DNA from: Bradyrhizobium manausense
GTDB taxonomy: Bacteria; Pseudomonadota; Alphaproteobacteria; Rhizobiales; Xanthobacteraceae
Assembly: GCF_001440035.1 (NCBI RefSeq)
Contig: NZ_LJYG01000085.1
Span: forward strand, 142,779 to 197,023
Direction of reading: 5' to 3'
DNA length: 54,245 nucleotides
The translations under genes were made by a program, and so were the position numbers. The notes under the pieces are model-generated. The model worked only from the letters and a program-made list of their open reading frames with translations. It did no database searches and had not been told where the DNA came from. Positions 41,956-49,979 of this stretch are shown here, in pieces; position 1 is the first letter of the stretch, and each line of letters starts with the position of its first letter.

Positions 41956-42083
41956 GGCACCCCGCAGAGGCGGGGAGTTTGAAAGCGCGCGAACTTGTGT
42001 TCGCCCTCTTCTCCCGCGTTTAGCCGATTGCCGGGTGATGTGGTCAGCCGCAAGCAGCTTTAGGGCGAGCGTAGGGGAATGCC

Positions 42084-42299
42084 TCAGGGCTGCAGCAGCG
42101 AGAGGAGCCTTTGGCGGTCTTGATCGCGCAGGCGCTGAGCTTCACGCAGCCGTTCCAGCTCCCTTTCAGCAGCCGAAGTATTCTCGCCTTCCTTTTTCAA
42201 GTCGAGCACCAGCCGCTCCTGTTCTGCAAGCTGTCGCTCTCCTGCCACCACGTCGCGCTCAACACGGCTCAACTCATCATAGATCGAGGTTCTGTCCAT
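42084..42299 (-). CDS. Small coiled-coil protein
   Basis: This 71-aa, highly charged helical protein (MDRTSIYDELSRVERDVVAG, then heptad-like Glu/Leu/Arg residues to LLSLLQP) is predicted to be mostly coiled coil. AGGAG lies about 8 nt before the ATG. Such short proteins are common in Bradyrhizobium and of unknown function. Confidence 0.65.
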   Translation of the reverse strand: MDRTSIYDELSRVERDVVAGERQLAEQERLVLDLKKEGENTSAAERELERLREAQRLRDQDRQRLLSLLQP

Positions 42300-42473
42300 C
42301 GAAGTGCTCCTCGCTGCAGGATCAACCCCGATCCGGATTTCACCGTTCCCTTTCTTGTTGCCAAATTTCCCCGATGCTTTGCCGCCAAGTCGGAAGACGA
42401 AAAATCGGGTCCTTGGAACGCCGCGTCATGGTAATGATTGAGCAAAGAGCGAACTCTTCGGAGGAAGACAGCG

Positions 42474-42734
42474 ATGCGTTCGATTTTGGCCTTGAGCGTC
42501 CTGCTGAGCCTGTGCGGCGTCGCGAACGCGGCAAGCGTGCATCACGGGCACCACCGGCACGCGGCGGTTCGTCCCCATCACCACATGTACCCGTCAGGCT
42601 TTGCCTATGCGCCGCGGCAATATTATCGGTCCGCCAACCCCTGTGACAGGCCAGAACCATATTACGGCGCTTGCCAGGGTTACGCGCCCGGCGAAAAGCA
42701 GCAATTTCTCGAGAGCGTGCTCAACCCTTATTAG
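42474..42734 (+). CDS. Small secreted His-rich protein
   Basis: This 86-aa protein has a clean signal peptide (MRSILALSVLLSLCGVANA) followed by a His-rich stretch (SVHHGHHRHAAVRPHHHMYP) and a Tyr/Pro-rich end containing two cysteines. It is likely periplasmic and could bind metal through the histidines, which is an inference. GGAGG lies 9-10 nt before the ATG at 42474. Confidence 0.75.
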   Translation: MRSILALSVLLSLCGVANAASVHHGHHRHAAVRPHHHMYPSGFAYAPRQYYRSANPCDRPEPYYGACQGYAPGEKQQFLESVLNPY

Positions 42735-42894
42735 CTGAGAGCCGCAAGTGAGAGTCTCGTAACGCCGCTTCTCTAACGACGACCTGGTCTCACTGGAACG
42801 AATCAATCTTTAATCGAATGCACCCTTGCGGATTCGGCGAGACGAAATCTCTTCGCGCCATGTTGGCACATGTCCGTTCTCGCGTGAGGGAGCC

Positions 42895-43080
42895 ATGTAC
42901 TACATCGCAGGCTTATTGCTTGGGCTGTCGGGACTGTTCTATTCGGCCGGCCATCACGAGCTCGGCTCGTTCGGGGCTTCTGTATGCCGCTATGGCGGCC
43001 TGTTCTGCGACAGCCCGGCAGTCGTCTTCACCGGCGCGGCGCTCTCCGCCGCCTGGGGCATGTTCGTCAGCATCAAGTAG
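42895..43080 (+). CDS. Small two-helix membrane protein
   Basis: This 61-aa protein starts MYYIAGLLLGLSGLFYSAGH and ends with a second hydrophobic segment (AVVFTGAALSAAWGMFVSIK). A loop with two cysteines (ASVCRYGGLFCDSP) sits between them and could form a disulfide in the periplasm. GAGGGAG lies just before the ATG. It converges on the DUF3606 gene with an 8-bp overlap. Confidence 0.7.
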   Translation: MYYIAGLLLGLSGLFYSAGHHELGSFGASVCRYGGLFCDSPAVVFTGAALSAAWGMFVSIK

Positions 43081-43264
43081 GGATCGCCGGTCGCACCGCG
43101 AGCTCCTTGCGGACGGCGGCCGCCGAATTCCCTACCTTGTCGACGGCCTGTTGCAGCTCCGCCCTGGAGACGCCGAGCGCATGGCTCCAGTACTTGACCT
43201 CCCAGGCCTCGTGCATGTTGATCTTGCTGCGATCCGGCTGCTCGCGCTTCGTCAGGCGATCCAT
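43073..43264 (-). CDS. DUF3606 domain protein
   Basis: This 63-aa protein starts MDRLTKREQPDRSKINMHEA and continues WEVKYWSHALGVSRAELQQAV with K-VGNSA, the standard DUF3606 layout (D..KI....-E...W....GVS..EL..AV..VG). The function of the family is unknown. AGGAGG lies just upstream of the ATG at 43264. Confidence 0.85.
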   Translation of the reverse strand: MDRLTKREQPDRSKINMHEAWEVKYWSHALGVSRAELQQAVDKVGNSAAAVRKELAVRPAIPT

Positions 43265-43558
43265 TGCGAAGTCCTCCTCGGAAAAGAAGAACGTCGCCAC
43301 GCCCGCCACGTTCCGAAGCAGAGCTGGGTGAAAATTCGTACAGCCAATGTAATTCGGAAAATCAGCTCAGACGTCAGCCGCTGCAGGCCCGCCGCCACGA
43401 AACCAGCGACCGACTTGATAAATGTTAGTCGCGGGTGCGTCGGGCTCGCCGCACTTAACATTTGTTGGGTTTGCCTCTTTCGCTAACGCATCGTCCACAA
43501 TGTTGAGAGGCGGGAGCGGCATGATTTAACCTTTGTTGTCAACAGCACGCCGGAGTCT

Positions 43559-44338
43559 ATGCTTTTTGGCCGTCACGCGCTCAGTCGCGTGGGGGAATCG
43601 AGTGCCGTGACAAGCGACATGATCTGGGCGCCGCTGTTTCAGCGCCTGAAAACGACGACCGGCGCGGACGACAGGGATTTGGAAGCACTCGCGGCGCTGC
43701 CGTTCACGCTCCGCACCTTTCGGGAAAATCAGGCCGTGCTGCGCGACGGCGAACAGCCGAGCGAATGCTGCCTGATCGCCGACGGCTTCTGCTTCCGCTC
43801 CAAGACGATCGTGGACGGCAGGCGCCAGATCCTCTCGATCCACATTCCCGGCGACCTGCCGAACCTGCAGAACCTCCACTTCCCCACCGTCGACCACGAC
43901 CTGATCGCGCTGTCCGATTGCACGCTGGCCTTCATCGCCCACAAGGCGCTGAACGACCTCATCAGCCAGCGATCCGGTGTCGGCGACATGTTCTGGCGCG
44001 ACACGCTGGTGGATGCCGCGGTGTCGCGGGAATGGATCGTCAATGTCGGCCAGCGCTCGACTCACAACCGGCTCGCCCATCTGATCGTCGAGTTGCGCGA
44101 GCGGCTGCGCCTGATCGGCCGCGTGATCGACAATACATTCGAAATCCCGCTGACGCAGGAGCAGTTCGGCGAAGCCATGGGCGTGACGAGCGTGCACACC
44201 AACCGCATCCTGCGCGAACTACGAATCGACGGCGTGCTGGAGCTTCAGCGCGGCACGGTGCGGATCCTCAACGAGCACAAGCTACAGGAGCTCGCCCAGT
44301 TCGACGGCCGCTATCTGCAGATGTCGCCGTCGTCCTAG
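43559..44338 (+). CDS. Crp/Fnr family transcriptional regulator
   Basis: This 259-aa regulator has an N-terminal cyclic-nucleotide-binding-like domain (RENQAVLRDGEQPSECCLIA, about residues 55-140) and a C-terminal helix-turn-helix (TQEQFGEAMGVTSVHTNRIL). It lacks the N-terminal cysteine cluster of FNR, so it is not an oxygen-sensing FNR by that route, and its effector is unknown. Whether it reads the TTGA-N6-TCAA boxes at 2.5-12.7 kb cannot be decided; the recognition helix (SVHTNRILREL) differs from the E..SR type of FNR/FixK. The start at 43559 (CGGAG upstream) could be later. Confidence 0.9.
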   Translation: MLFGRHALSRVGESSAVTSDMIWAPLFQRLKTTTGADDRDLEALAALPFTLRTFRENQAVLRDGEQPSECCLIADGFCFRSKTIVDGRRQILSIHIPGDLPNLQNLHFPTVDHDLIALSDCTLAFIAHKALNDLISQRSGVGDMFWRDTLVDAAVSREWIVNVGQRSTHNRLAHLIVELRERLRLIGRVIDNTFEIPLTQEQFGEAMGVTSVHTNRILRELRIDGVLELQRGTVRILNEHKLQELAQFDGRYLQMSPSS

Positions 44339-44487
44339 ACCATGCTCCGGAGATAGTCGCGGACCGCCGCAAGCGAGCGTCATGCCCTGTTCTTGAAGCG
44401 GAGGTAGACCCGCCAGAACCGGTCCATGGAACTTTCCGACCATGATCGGGCTTAAACCTTGAATTCGCAATTTCCGGAAGGTGTGCC

Positions 44488-45810
44488 CTGTCGAACCGAT
44501 CCCAACTTCAAGCCTCCGCGCGCGATAGCGCCGTCGCTCCGACAAAGGCGGCGCCGACGCTGCTGCAACGGCTCGGGCCGGGCCTGATCACGGGAGCGGC
44601 CGACGACGATCCGTCGGGCATCGCCACCTATTCCCAGGCCGGCGCGCAGTTCGGCTATGGTCTGCTCTGGACGGTGTTCCTGACCACGCCGTTCATGATC
44701 GCCATTCAGCTGGTCAGCGCGCAGATCGGTCGGGTCACCGGCAAGGGACTCGCGGCGAATGTAAAAGAGCTCGCTCCGCGCTGGATCGTGATGGCGCTTG
44801 TGGGGCTGCTCGTTGCCGCGAACACCTTCAACATCGCCGCCGACATCGCCGCGATGGCGGAGGCGCTCTCGCTGGTCATCGGCGGGCTCAATCACGAGCA
44901 TGCGTTGATCTTCGCGGCCGGCTCGACCCTGCTCCAGGTCTTCCTGCCCTATCGCCGCTACTCCCCGGTGCTGAAATTCCTGACATTGACGCTGTTCGCC
45001 TATGTCGCGACCGCCTTCACGGTGGAGATTCCGTGGAGCAAAGCGCTGCTGTCGGCGGTATGGCCGAAGGCGAATGTCAGCGCCGATTATTTCATGATGG
45101 TGGTCGCAGTGCTCGGCACCACCATCAGCCCCTATCTGTTTTTCTGGCAGGCCTCCCAGGAGGTGGAGGAAATGAACCTCGGCATGCGCGACCGACCGCT
45201 CCGCGAGGAGACACGACGTGCCAGCGACCATCCCGAGCTCACGCGCATCAGGGTCGATACGACGCTCGGCATGCTGCTGTCGAACGGCATCGCCTTCTTC
45301 ATCATCCTGACCACGGCCTCGGTGCTGAACGCCAACGGCGTCACCAACATCAACTCGGCGACGCAAGCGGCCGAAGCGCTGCGGCCGCTCGCCGGCGACT
45401 TCACCTTCGCGCTGTTCGCGCTCGGCATCATCGGCACGGGCCTGCTGGCAATTCCGGTGCTGGCTGGCTCGGCGGCTTATGGCGTGGCGGAAATCTTCGG
45501 CTGGCGCGCGACGCTGGAGGCAAGGCCGGAGAAGGCGGTCGGCTTCTATACCATCATCGCGGCCGCGACCATCATCGGCTTCGGGCTCGGCTTTACCGGG
45601 ATCGACTCGATCCACATGCTGGTGTGGAGCGCCGTGCTCAACGGCATCGTCGCGGTCCCCATCATGGCGATGATGATGGTGATCGTCTCGAGCAGGGCGA
45701 TCATGGGCCGCTTCAAGGCGAGAAGCTGGCTGGTCGTGCTGGGCTGGCTCGGCACCGCCCTGATGGCGCTGGCCGTCCTCGCCCTGCTCGCCTCGTCGCT
45801 GATAGGCTAG
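44488..45810 (+). CDS. Nramp-family divalent metal transporter (probable CTG start)
   Basis: This protein of about 440 aa has the Nramp-related TM1 motif GAADDDPSGIATY, in place of the DPGN of classical MntH, and about 11 hydrophobic helices. The only in-frame ATG/GTG/TTG before that motif's helix ends is the GTG at 44674, which would delete the conserved first helix. The frame is open back to a stop at 44443. CTG at 44488 has GGAAGG exactly 6 nt upstream, so I use it. Metal specificity is uncertain: the altered motif occurs in Nramp-related proteins that differ from Mn/Fe transporters. The stop overlaps a convergent small gene by CTAG. Confidence 0.85.
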   Translation: MSNRSQLQASARDSAVAPTKAAPTLLQRLGPGLITGAADDDPSGIATYSQAGAQFGYGLLWTVFLTTPFMIAIQLVSAQIGRVTGKGLAANVKELAPRWIVMALVGLLVAANTFNIAADIAAMAEALSLVIGGLNHEHALIFAAGSTLLQVFLPYRRYSPVLKFLTLTLFAYVATAFTVEIPWSKALLSAVWPKANVSADYFMMVVAVLGTTISPYLFFWQASQEVEEMNLGMRDRPLREETRRASDHPELTRIRVDTTLGMLLSNGIAFFIILTTASVLNANGVTNINSATQAAEALRPLAGDFTFALFALGIIGTGLLAIPVLAGSAAYGVAEIFGWRATLEARPEKAVGFYTIIAAATIIGFGLGFTGIDSIHMLVWSAVLNGIVAVPIMAMMMVIVSSRAIMGRFKARSWLVVLGWLGTALMALAVLALLASSLIG

Positions 45811-45908
45811 ACCGGCGAGAGCGCCGCCGATATCTGCGAGGCGATGATGAAGGCCGCAATCACGGCCGGCACACTGATGAACCGCAAGAACTGGTCGACT
45901 GAAAGCAT
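45807..45908 (-). CDS. 33-aa single-helix membrane protein
   Basis: The frame starts MLSVDQFLRFISVPAVIAAF and ends IIASQISAALSPV, so nearly all of it is one hydrophobic helix. GGGGAG lies 7-8 nt before the ATG. Its stop codon shares a CTAG with the stop of the convergent Nramp-type gene. It could be a small partner of the transporter, but this is only a positional guess. Confidence 0.5.
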   Translation of the reverse strand: MLSVDQFLRFISVPAVIAAFIIASQISAALSPV

Positions 45909-46307
45909 TGTTGTCTCCCCAAAGACAAAGCGCCCTCGCTCGTGCGCGCTACTCCACCCCTTGCGCGACGTGCTGATCGGCTGTGAGCAACCGATCGGAG
46001 ATGGCGGCCCCACTCATCCTGAGGAGCGCCAGAACCGAAATCATGGCTAAGAGCTGCATGCGTCGCTTGATCGGGGCCGATTGCAGCCAAAAAAGTCAGG
46101 GCTTGGCGCATTTCGGGACCATCCCAAGAAACATCATTCCCACCGGATTCTACGGGCCTCCTGCCAGAAGGCTCAAACTTCGATGGCTGGGCAAGCATTT
46201 GCGGGCTTCACCGCACTCAGCCGTTAGCCTAACAATTGTGGCTGGGCCCGAGCTTGCGACCGGGACCACAAAACCAATAGCGCCCTTGCCGGGCGACAGG
46301 GAGCGAC
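45909..46307. other. Intergenic region without a recognised gene
   Basis: About 400 bp separate the 33-aa gene and the enolase-superfamily gene. Open frames here lack family features or ribosome sites, and I saw no clear operator or terminator. It presumably contains the promoter of the downstream gene. Confidence 0.5.
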
Positions 46308-47522
46308 ATGGCAAAATCATCAAAAGCAACAAGTCTCGAGATCCTTGCCTGTGATGCAGGCTGGAGAAACTATCACTTCGTCAAGGTGACGACGGAAGAC
46401 GGCGTCGTCGGCTGGAGCGAGTTCGACGAGGGTTTTGGCTCGCCGGGCGTCGGTGCGGCGATCCAGCGCCTGTCGGCGCGCGTGATCGGCCAGAATGTCT
46501 TCGAGCATGAGCGTATCCATGCCGAGCTGTTTGCCGCCACCCGCCCTGCCGCCGGCGGCGTTGTGGCGCAGGCGCTGGGCGCGATCGAGAATGCGTTGCT
46601 TGATGCCAAGGCCAAGTGCCTGGGCGTGCCCTGCTATGAGCTTCTCGGCGGCAAGATCCGCGACCGCGTCAGGGTCTATTGGTCCCACTGCGCCACTTGG
46701 CGGATCAATCATCCCTCCTGGTACAAGCCGCCGATCGAAAATCTCGACGGCGTCAAGGCCATGGGGCGTGAGGTGCGCGAGAAGAAATTCACCGCGCTAA
46801 AGACCAACATCTTTTCCTATGATGACGGCAAACCCACGGGCTGGCGGCCCGGCTTCGGCTCGCCCTTTGCGCCCGAGATCAATGTCGACCGCAAGATCCT
46901 GCGCGACCTGCGCATGCATCTCGAGGCAATACGCGACGGCGCGGGCCCTGATGTCGACATCTTGCTCGACTGCAATTTCAACGCCAAGACTGAAGGCTAT
47001 TTGAAGATCCTGCGGGAGATCGCCGATCTCGACATGTTCTGGATCGAGATCGACAGCTTTAATCCGGAGGCCCTCGGCTACATCCGCCGGCAGAGCCCGC
47101 ATCCGATCTCATCCTGCGAAACGCTGCTCGGCCTGCGCGAATTCCTGCCCTATTTCCGCGAGCAGGCAATGGACGTCGCCATCATCGACACGCCCTGGAA
47201 TGGTGTGTGGCAGTCGATGAAGATCGCCTCAGCGGCGGAAGCCTTCGAGGTCAACGTCGCGCCGCATAATTTCTACGGGCACCTCTGCTCGATGATGAAC
47301 GCGCATTTCTGCGCGGCGGTGCCGAACCTGCGCATCATGGAGATCGACATCGACCGCCTCGCCTGGGATCGCGAACTGTTCACGCATGAACCGGACATCC
47401 AGAACGGCCATCTGATCATTCCTGATAGGCCCGGCTGGGGCACCGAGCCCAACGAGGAGGCGCTTCGCGCGCATCCGCCAAAGACGACAGGCGGGCTCCT
47501 CAGTTACGGCCGCAAGAGCTGA
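46308..47522 (+). CDS. Mandelate racemase/muconate lactonizing enzyme-family protein
   Basis: This 404-aa enolase-superfamily enzyme has an N-terminal capping domain and a barrel domain. Metal ligands lie in DILLDCN, FWIEID and SSCETLLG, and the C-terminal catalytic histidine lies in EVNVAPHNFYGHL. Such enzymes dehydrate acid sugars or racemise/cycloisomerise carboxylates. The His near the seventh strand fits a dehydratase or racemase rather than the Lys-Lys MLE subgroup, although KTN in TALKTNIFS supplies a lysine. GGGAG precedes the ATG. It stands alone on the plus strand. Confidence 0.9.
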   Translation: MAKSSKATSLEILACDAGWRNYHFVKVTTEDGVVGWSEFDEGFGSPGVGAAIQRLSARVIGQNVFEHERIHAELFAATRPAAGGVVAQALGAIENALLDAKAKCLGVPCYELLGGKIRDRVRVYWSHCATWRINHPSWYKPPIENLDGVKAMGREVREKKFTALKTNIFSYDDGKPTGWRPGFGSPFAPEINVDRKILRDLRMHLEAIRDGAGPDVDILLDCNFNAKTEGYLKILREIADLDMFWIEIDSFNPEALGYIRRQSPHPISSCETLLGLREFLPYFREQAMDVAIIDTPWNGVWQSMKIASAAEAFEVNVAPHNFYGHLCSMMNAHFCAAVPNLRIMEIDIDRLAWDRELFTHEPDIQNGHLIIPDRPGWGTEPNEEALRAHPPKTTGGLLSYGRKS

Positions 47523-47530
47523 CGGCTAGG

Positions 47531-47583
47531 TCATGATCCGGAAAAGTGTGAAGCGGTTTTCCGAAAAGATCATGCTCAAACAA
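47531..47583. repeat. Bradyrhizobium-type palindromic repeat, short copy
   Basis: It begins TCATGATCCGGAAAAGTGTG and ends AAAAGATCATGCTCAAACAA. TCATGATC and GATCATG at the ends are complementary, and GGAAAA pairs with TTTTCC inside. It is related to the element at 40911-41004. Confidence 0.85.
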
Positions 47584-47588
47584 AGAGC

Positions 47589-47630
47589 TAAAGCGCGATG
47601 ACGATTCGTCCTAATCGCATCTCGCTTTAA
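47589..47630. repeat. Second palindromic repeat, adjacent
   Basis: TAAAGCGCGATGACGATT at the left pairs with AATCGCATCTCGCTTTAA at the right around a short loop. It is a common type of dispersed hairpin in Bradyrhizobium. It lies between convergent genes and may act as a bidirectional terminator or RNA stabiliser. Confidence 0.8.
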
Positions 47631-47911
47631 GGTGTCACCGGATTGACGGTCGGGGATGTCTTCGGCCCCGGCCGTTCCGGTTCGACTGGCGATTTCGGTT
47701 CGGTCGGAAGCACCTTGGCGCCCGCCGCGCGGGCGGCTTCGCCTGTGGTCGCATACATCGCGACATAAGCCGGCTGGGTCTTGGCGCGACTCCACGGCCC
47801 GTGGTCAACGATCAGCATCGCAGCAATCGTCACAGCGGCCACGATCATCGCGATCACGCCGGGGTGCCGAAGTGCTATTGAGATGGAATTTGCGAAGCGA
47901 GCTGTGGCCAT
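47627..47911 (-). CDS. Small membrane-anchored hypothetical protein
   Basis: This 94-aa protein starts MATARFANSISIALRHPGVI and has one transmembrane helix (IAMIVAAVTIAAMLIV). A periplasmic tail follows that is rich in Pro and Lys/Glu (PTEPKSPVEPERPGPKTSPT). Its stop overlaps the palindromic repeat at 47589. It is 113 bp downstream of the cytochrome gene on the same strand, but shared function is not shown. Confidence 0.6.
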   Translation of the reverse strand: MATARFANSISIALRHPGVIAMIVAAVTIAAMLIVDHGPWSRAKTQPAYVAMYATTGEAARAAGAKVLPTEPKSPVEPERPGPKTSPTVNPVTP

Positions 47912-48024
47912 CGGAAAAACTGCTCTTTTTCTCTCGTGGATCAACGCAAAGCGGGCCTGACGAGTTCCGGTTTCGGATCGGCAAGTTCCGAGCCAATGCG
48001 AGGGGAACTCACAGGCAACTCTGC

Positions 48025-48561
48025 TCAACGCTTGACGTCGGGCCGCGCGTCGCCAACAAATTTGTCGCGGTTTGGCATTTTGATCGCTGCGAGCGACTTG
48101 GCATCGAGCGTGGCATCATCTCGCACCAATCCGTTCAAGCTCAGGATGTAGGCCGACACTGCGTACACGTCTTCATTGCTGAGCGATTGCGGCGCGTTCT
48201 GCGGCATCGCGCGACGAATATAGTCGAACAATGTTGGCGCATAAGGCCAGTAACTCCCGACCGTCCGGATCGGCCTTGGTGTCCCGATTGTGCCTTGTCC
48301 GCCAACGAGTCTGTCGCCAATAGCGCCCTCGCCCTTCTCGCCGTGGCACGAGGCGCATTGTTGAGCGAATATATCCCGTCCCTGGCTGACCGAACCGCGG
48401 CCTGCCGGCAGATTGCTGCCGTCACGTCCGACGTCGATATTCCAGCCGGCAATCTCCGCTGCGGTAGCCTGCCGCCCAATGCCATAGGTGCTTTGCGCCT
48501 GCGCGCTGCTCGCCCAGATCAAGAATACGAGAACAACGCCGCAGATCTCACGCCAGCGCAT
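48025..48561 (-). CDS. Monohaem cytochrome c (partner of the SoxC-type dehydrogenase)
   Basis: This 178-aa protein has a signal peptide (VVLVFLIWASSAQA), one haem site CASCH (Cys69, Cys72, His73) and a likely axial Met in RRAMPQNAPQSL. It is the probable electron acceptor of the molybdenum enzyme encoded directly upstream, with which it overlaps by 14 bp. The role matches SoxD or SorB; its size lies between the monohaem SorB and the diheme SoxD of Paracoccus. Confidence 0.9.
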   Translation of the reverse strand: MRWREICGVVLVFLIWASSAQAQSTYGIGRQATAAEIAGWNIDVGRDGSNLPAGRGSVSQGRDIFAQQCASCHGEKGEGAIGDRLVGGQGTIGTPRPIRTVGSYWPYAPTLFDYIRRAMPQNAPQSLSNEDVYAVSAYILSLNGLVRDDATLDAKSLAAIKMPNRDKFVGDARPDVKR

Positions 48562-49819
48562 TGGTCACCTCCCCGTCGGCACTGATGCGCCAGGGCCAGA
48601 TTGCATTGTTGTGGTAGAAATAGTTCTCGCCGCGTACTGCGAGCAGCTCGGCGAGCGTGGGCTGCACGTAGCCGGTCTCATCAACCGCACGGCTCTGGAT
48701 CACCGCAGGCTTGCCGTCCCATTGCCAGGGCAAGCGGAAGCGCGTGAGCGCACGCGTCAGCACCGGCTCCTGCACCAGCGCATCCTGCCAACTCCTGCCG
48801 TCATCGACCGACACCTCGACCCGCTGGATCTTGCCGTGGCCGCTCCAGGCGATTCCGGTAATTTCGTGGAAACCTGTTGCGTTGAGGCGCTGACCACCCG
48901 AGGGACGGGTGATGATCGACTTCGCCTCCATGTAGAAAGAGAACTCACGCGCCGTGCCATCAGGCAGAAGATCGGTGTATTTCGAGGTCTCTTCGCGCGA
49001 GTAAGCTGGCTCCGCGGTCACGTGCAGGCGTCGCAGCCATTTCACATTCATATTGCCTTCGAAGCCGGGCAAAAGCAGCCGCAACGGATAACCCTGCTGC
49101 GGCCGGAGCCGCTCGCCGTTCTGGCTGTAGACGAGCATGGCGTCCTCGAGGCATTTCTCGATCGGGATGCTACGGGTCAGCGCGGCGGCGTCGGCGCCTT
49201 CGGCGATGATCCATTTGGCCTCCGGCTTCAGCCCGGCCTCCTGAAGCACCAGTTTCAGGCTCACGCCTGTCCATTCCGCGCAACTTAGCAGACCCACGAG
49301 GTCCGATGCGGTTTTGCCATAGGGCTTGGTGTAACCGGGATTGCCGGAGCATTCGAGAAAGTGGATGCGCGATTCCGACGGAAAACGCCTGAGATCATCC
49401 ATGGTAAAGATCAGAGGGCGCTCGACGAGGCCGTGAAGCATCAAGCGATGTTGTGCCGGATCGATGGTCGGCACACCGCCGTGGTGGCGCTCGTAGAACA
49501 GCCCGTTCGGCGTGATGATGCCATCGAGATCCTGCAACGGCGTGCGGCCGGACGCGGAGATGTACTGTTTGAGGTTCTTCGAGATGTTCTTGACCACGCC
49601 CTTCTCGAACGGCGACGGCGCACCATAGGGCTGGCTCCCCATGGGATCGCCGGGCGCCTTCATCCAATCGGGCACGTTGGGCGGAAGGTTGTCCGTCTCC
49701 GCCGCCGTCGACGCACCAGCTCCAAGGACAACGCCGCCCGCCGCGGCGCCGCCACTTTGCAGGAAGCGTCGGCGTGTGGTCCCGATGGGTTTGTCGCTTG
49801 TGTGGATCTTGTTGCTCAT
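48548..49819 (-). CDS. soxC: SoxC-type sulfite/sulfane dehydrogenase, molybdenum subunit
   Basis: This 423-aa molybdopterin oxidoreductase of the sulfite oxidase family resembles SoxC along its length (PNGLFYERHHGGVP, IDPAQHRLMLHGL, REETSKYTDLLPDGTARE). The molybdenum-ligating cysteine is Cys157 in HFLECSGN. A Tat signal is present (TTRRRFLQSGG). I chose the ATG at 49819 because it places the twin arginine correctly. It lies upstream of its cytochrome c gene, but no soxAXYZB genes are present, so it may oxidise sulfite on its own. Confidence 0.9.
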   Translation of the reverse strand: MSNKIHTSDKPIGTTRRRFLQSGGAAAGGVVLGAGASTAAETDNLPPNVPDWMKAPGDPMGSQPYGAPSPFEKGVVKNISKNLKQYISASGRTPLQDLDGIITPNGLFYERHHGGVPTIDPAQHRLMLHGLVERPLIFTMDDLRRFPSESRIHFLECSGNPGYTKPYGKTASDLVGLLSCAEWTGVSLKLVLQEAGLKPEAKWIIAEGADAAALTRSIPIEKCLEDAMLVYSQNGERLRPQQGYPLRLLLPGFEGNMNVKWLRRLHVTAEPAYSREETSKYTDLLPDGTAREFSFYMEAKSIITRPSGGQRLNATGFHEITGIAWSGHGKIQRVEVSVDDGRSWQDALVQEPVLTRALTRFRLPWQWDGKPAVIQSRAVDETGYVQPTLAELLAVRGENYFYHNNAIWPWRISADGEVTNALA

Positions 49820-49979
49820 GGCGGGCCCTCTGCTGAAGCTCGGCCCGCATGAAACCTGCCGCGAAGCGCGTTTGCAATTCGCGCGCATTTCAAAAGCAGG
49901 CGATCTCGATCAAGACTGGTCTAGTTTCACCGGCCGTGACAGCAGTTCCATTCCGTGCAGCGCACAAACGGTGCGTGCG

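Larger units (their letters stand above)
41292..42083. other. Gene-poor stretch with repeats and hairpins
   Basis: No convincing protein gene was found in these 790 bp. The 63-aa plus-strand frame at 41659-41850 runs through hairpin DNA and lacks family features. The stretch holds a perfect 32-bp tandem duplication (41562-41625), a hairpin at 41801-41827 and a strong plus-strand terminator at 41911-41955, so an untranslated RNA is possible. Confidence 0.5.

Noticed and set aside
43559..44338. Local FixK/FNR regulator for the TTGA-N6-TCAA boxes
   Set aside because: The protein lacks FNR cysteines and the usual recognition helix residues, and it lies 30 kb from the island; the link is not supported.
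44452..45615. 387-aa minus-strand frame opposite the Nramp-type gene
   Set aside because: Residue composition is dominated by Arg, Gly, Asp and Gln as expected for an antisense frame of a membrane protein gene.
47656..48585. 309-aa plus-strand frame opposite the cytochrome c gene
   Set aside because: The minus strand has a signal peptide and CASCH; the plus frame shows nothing.
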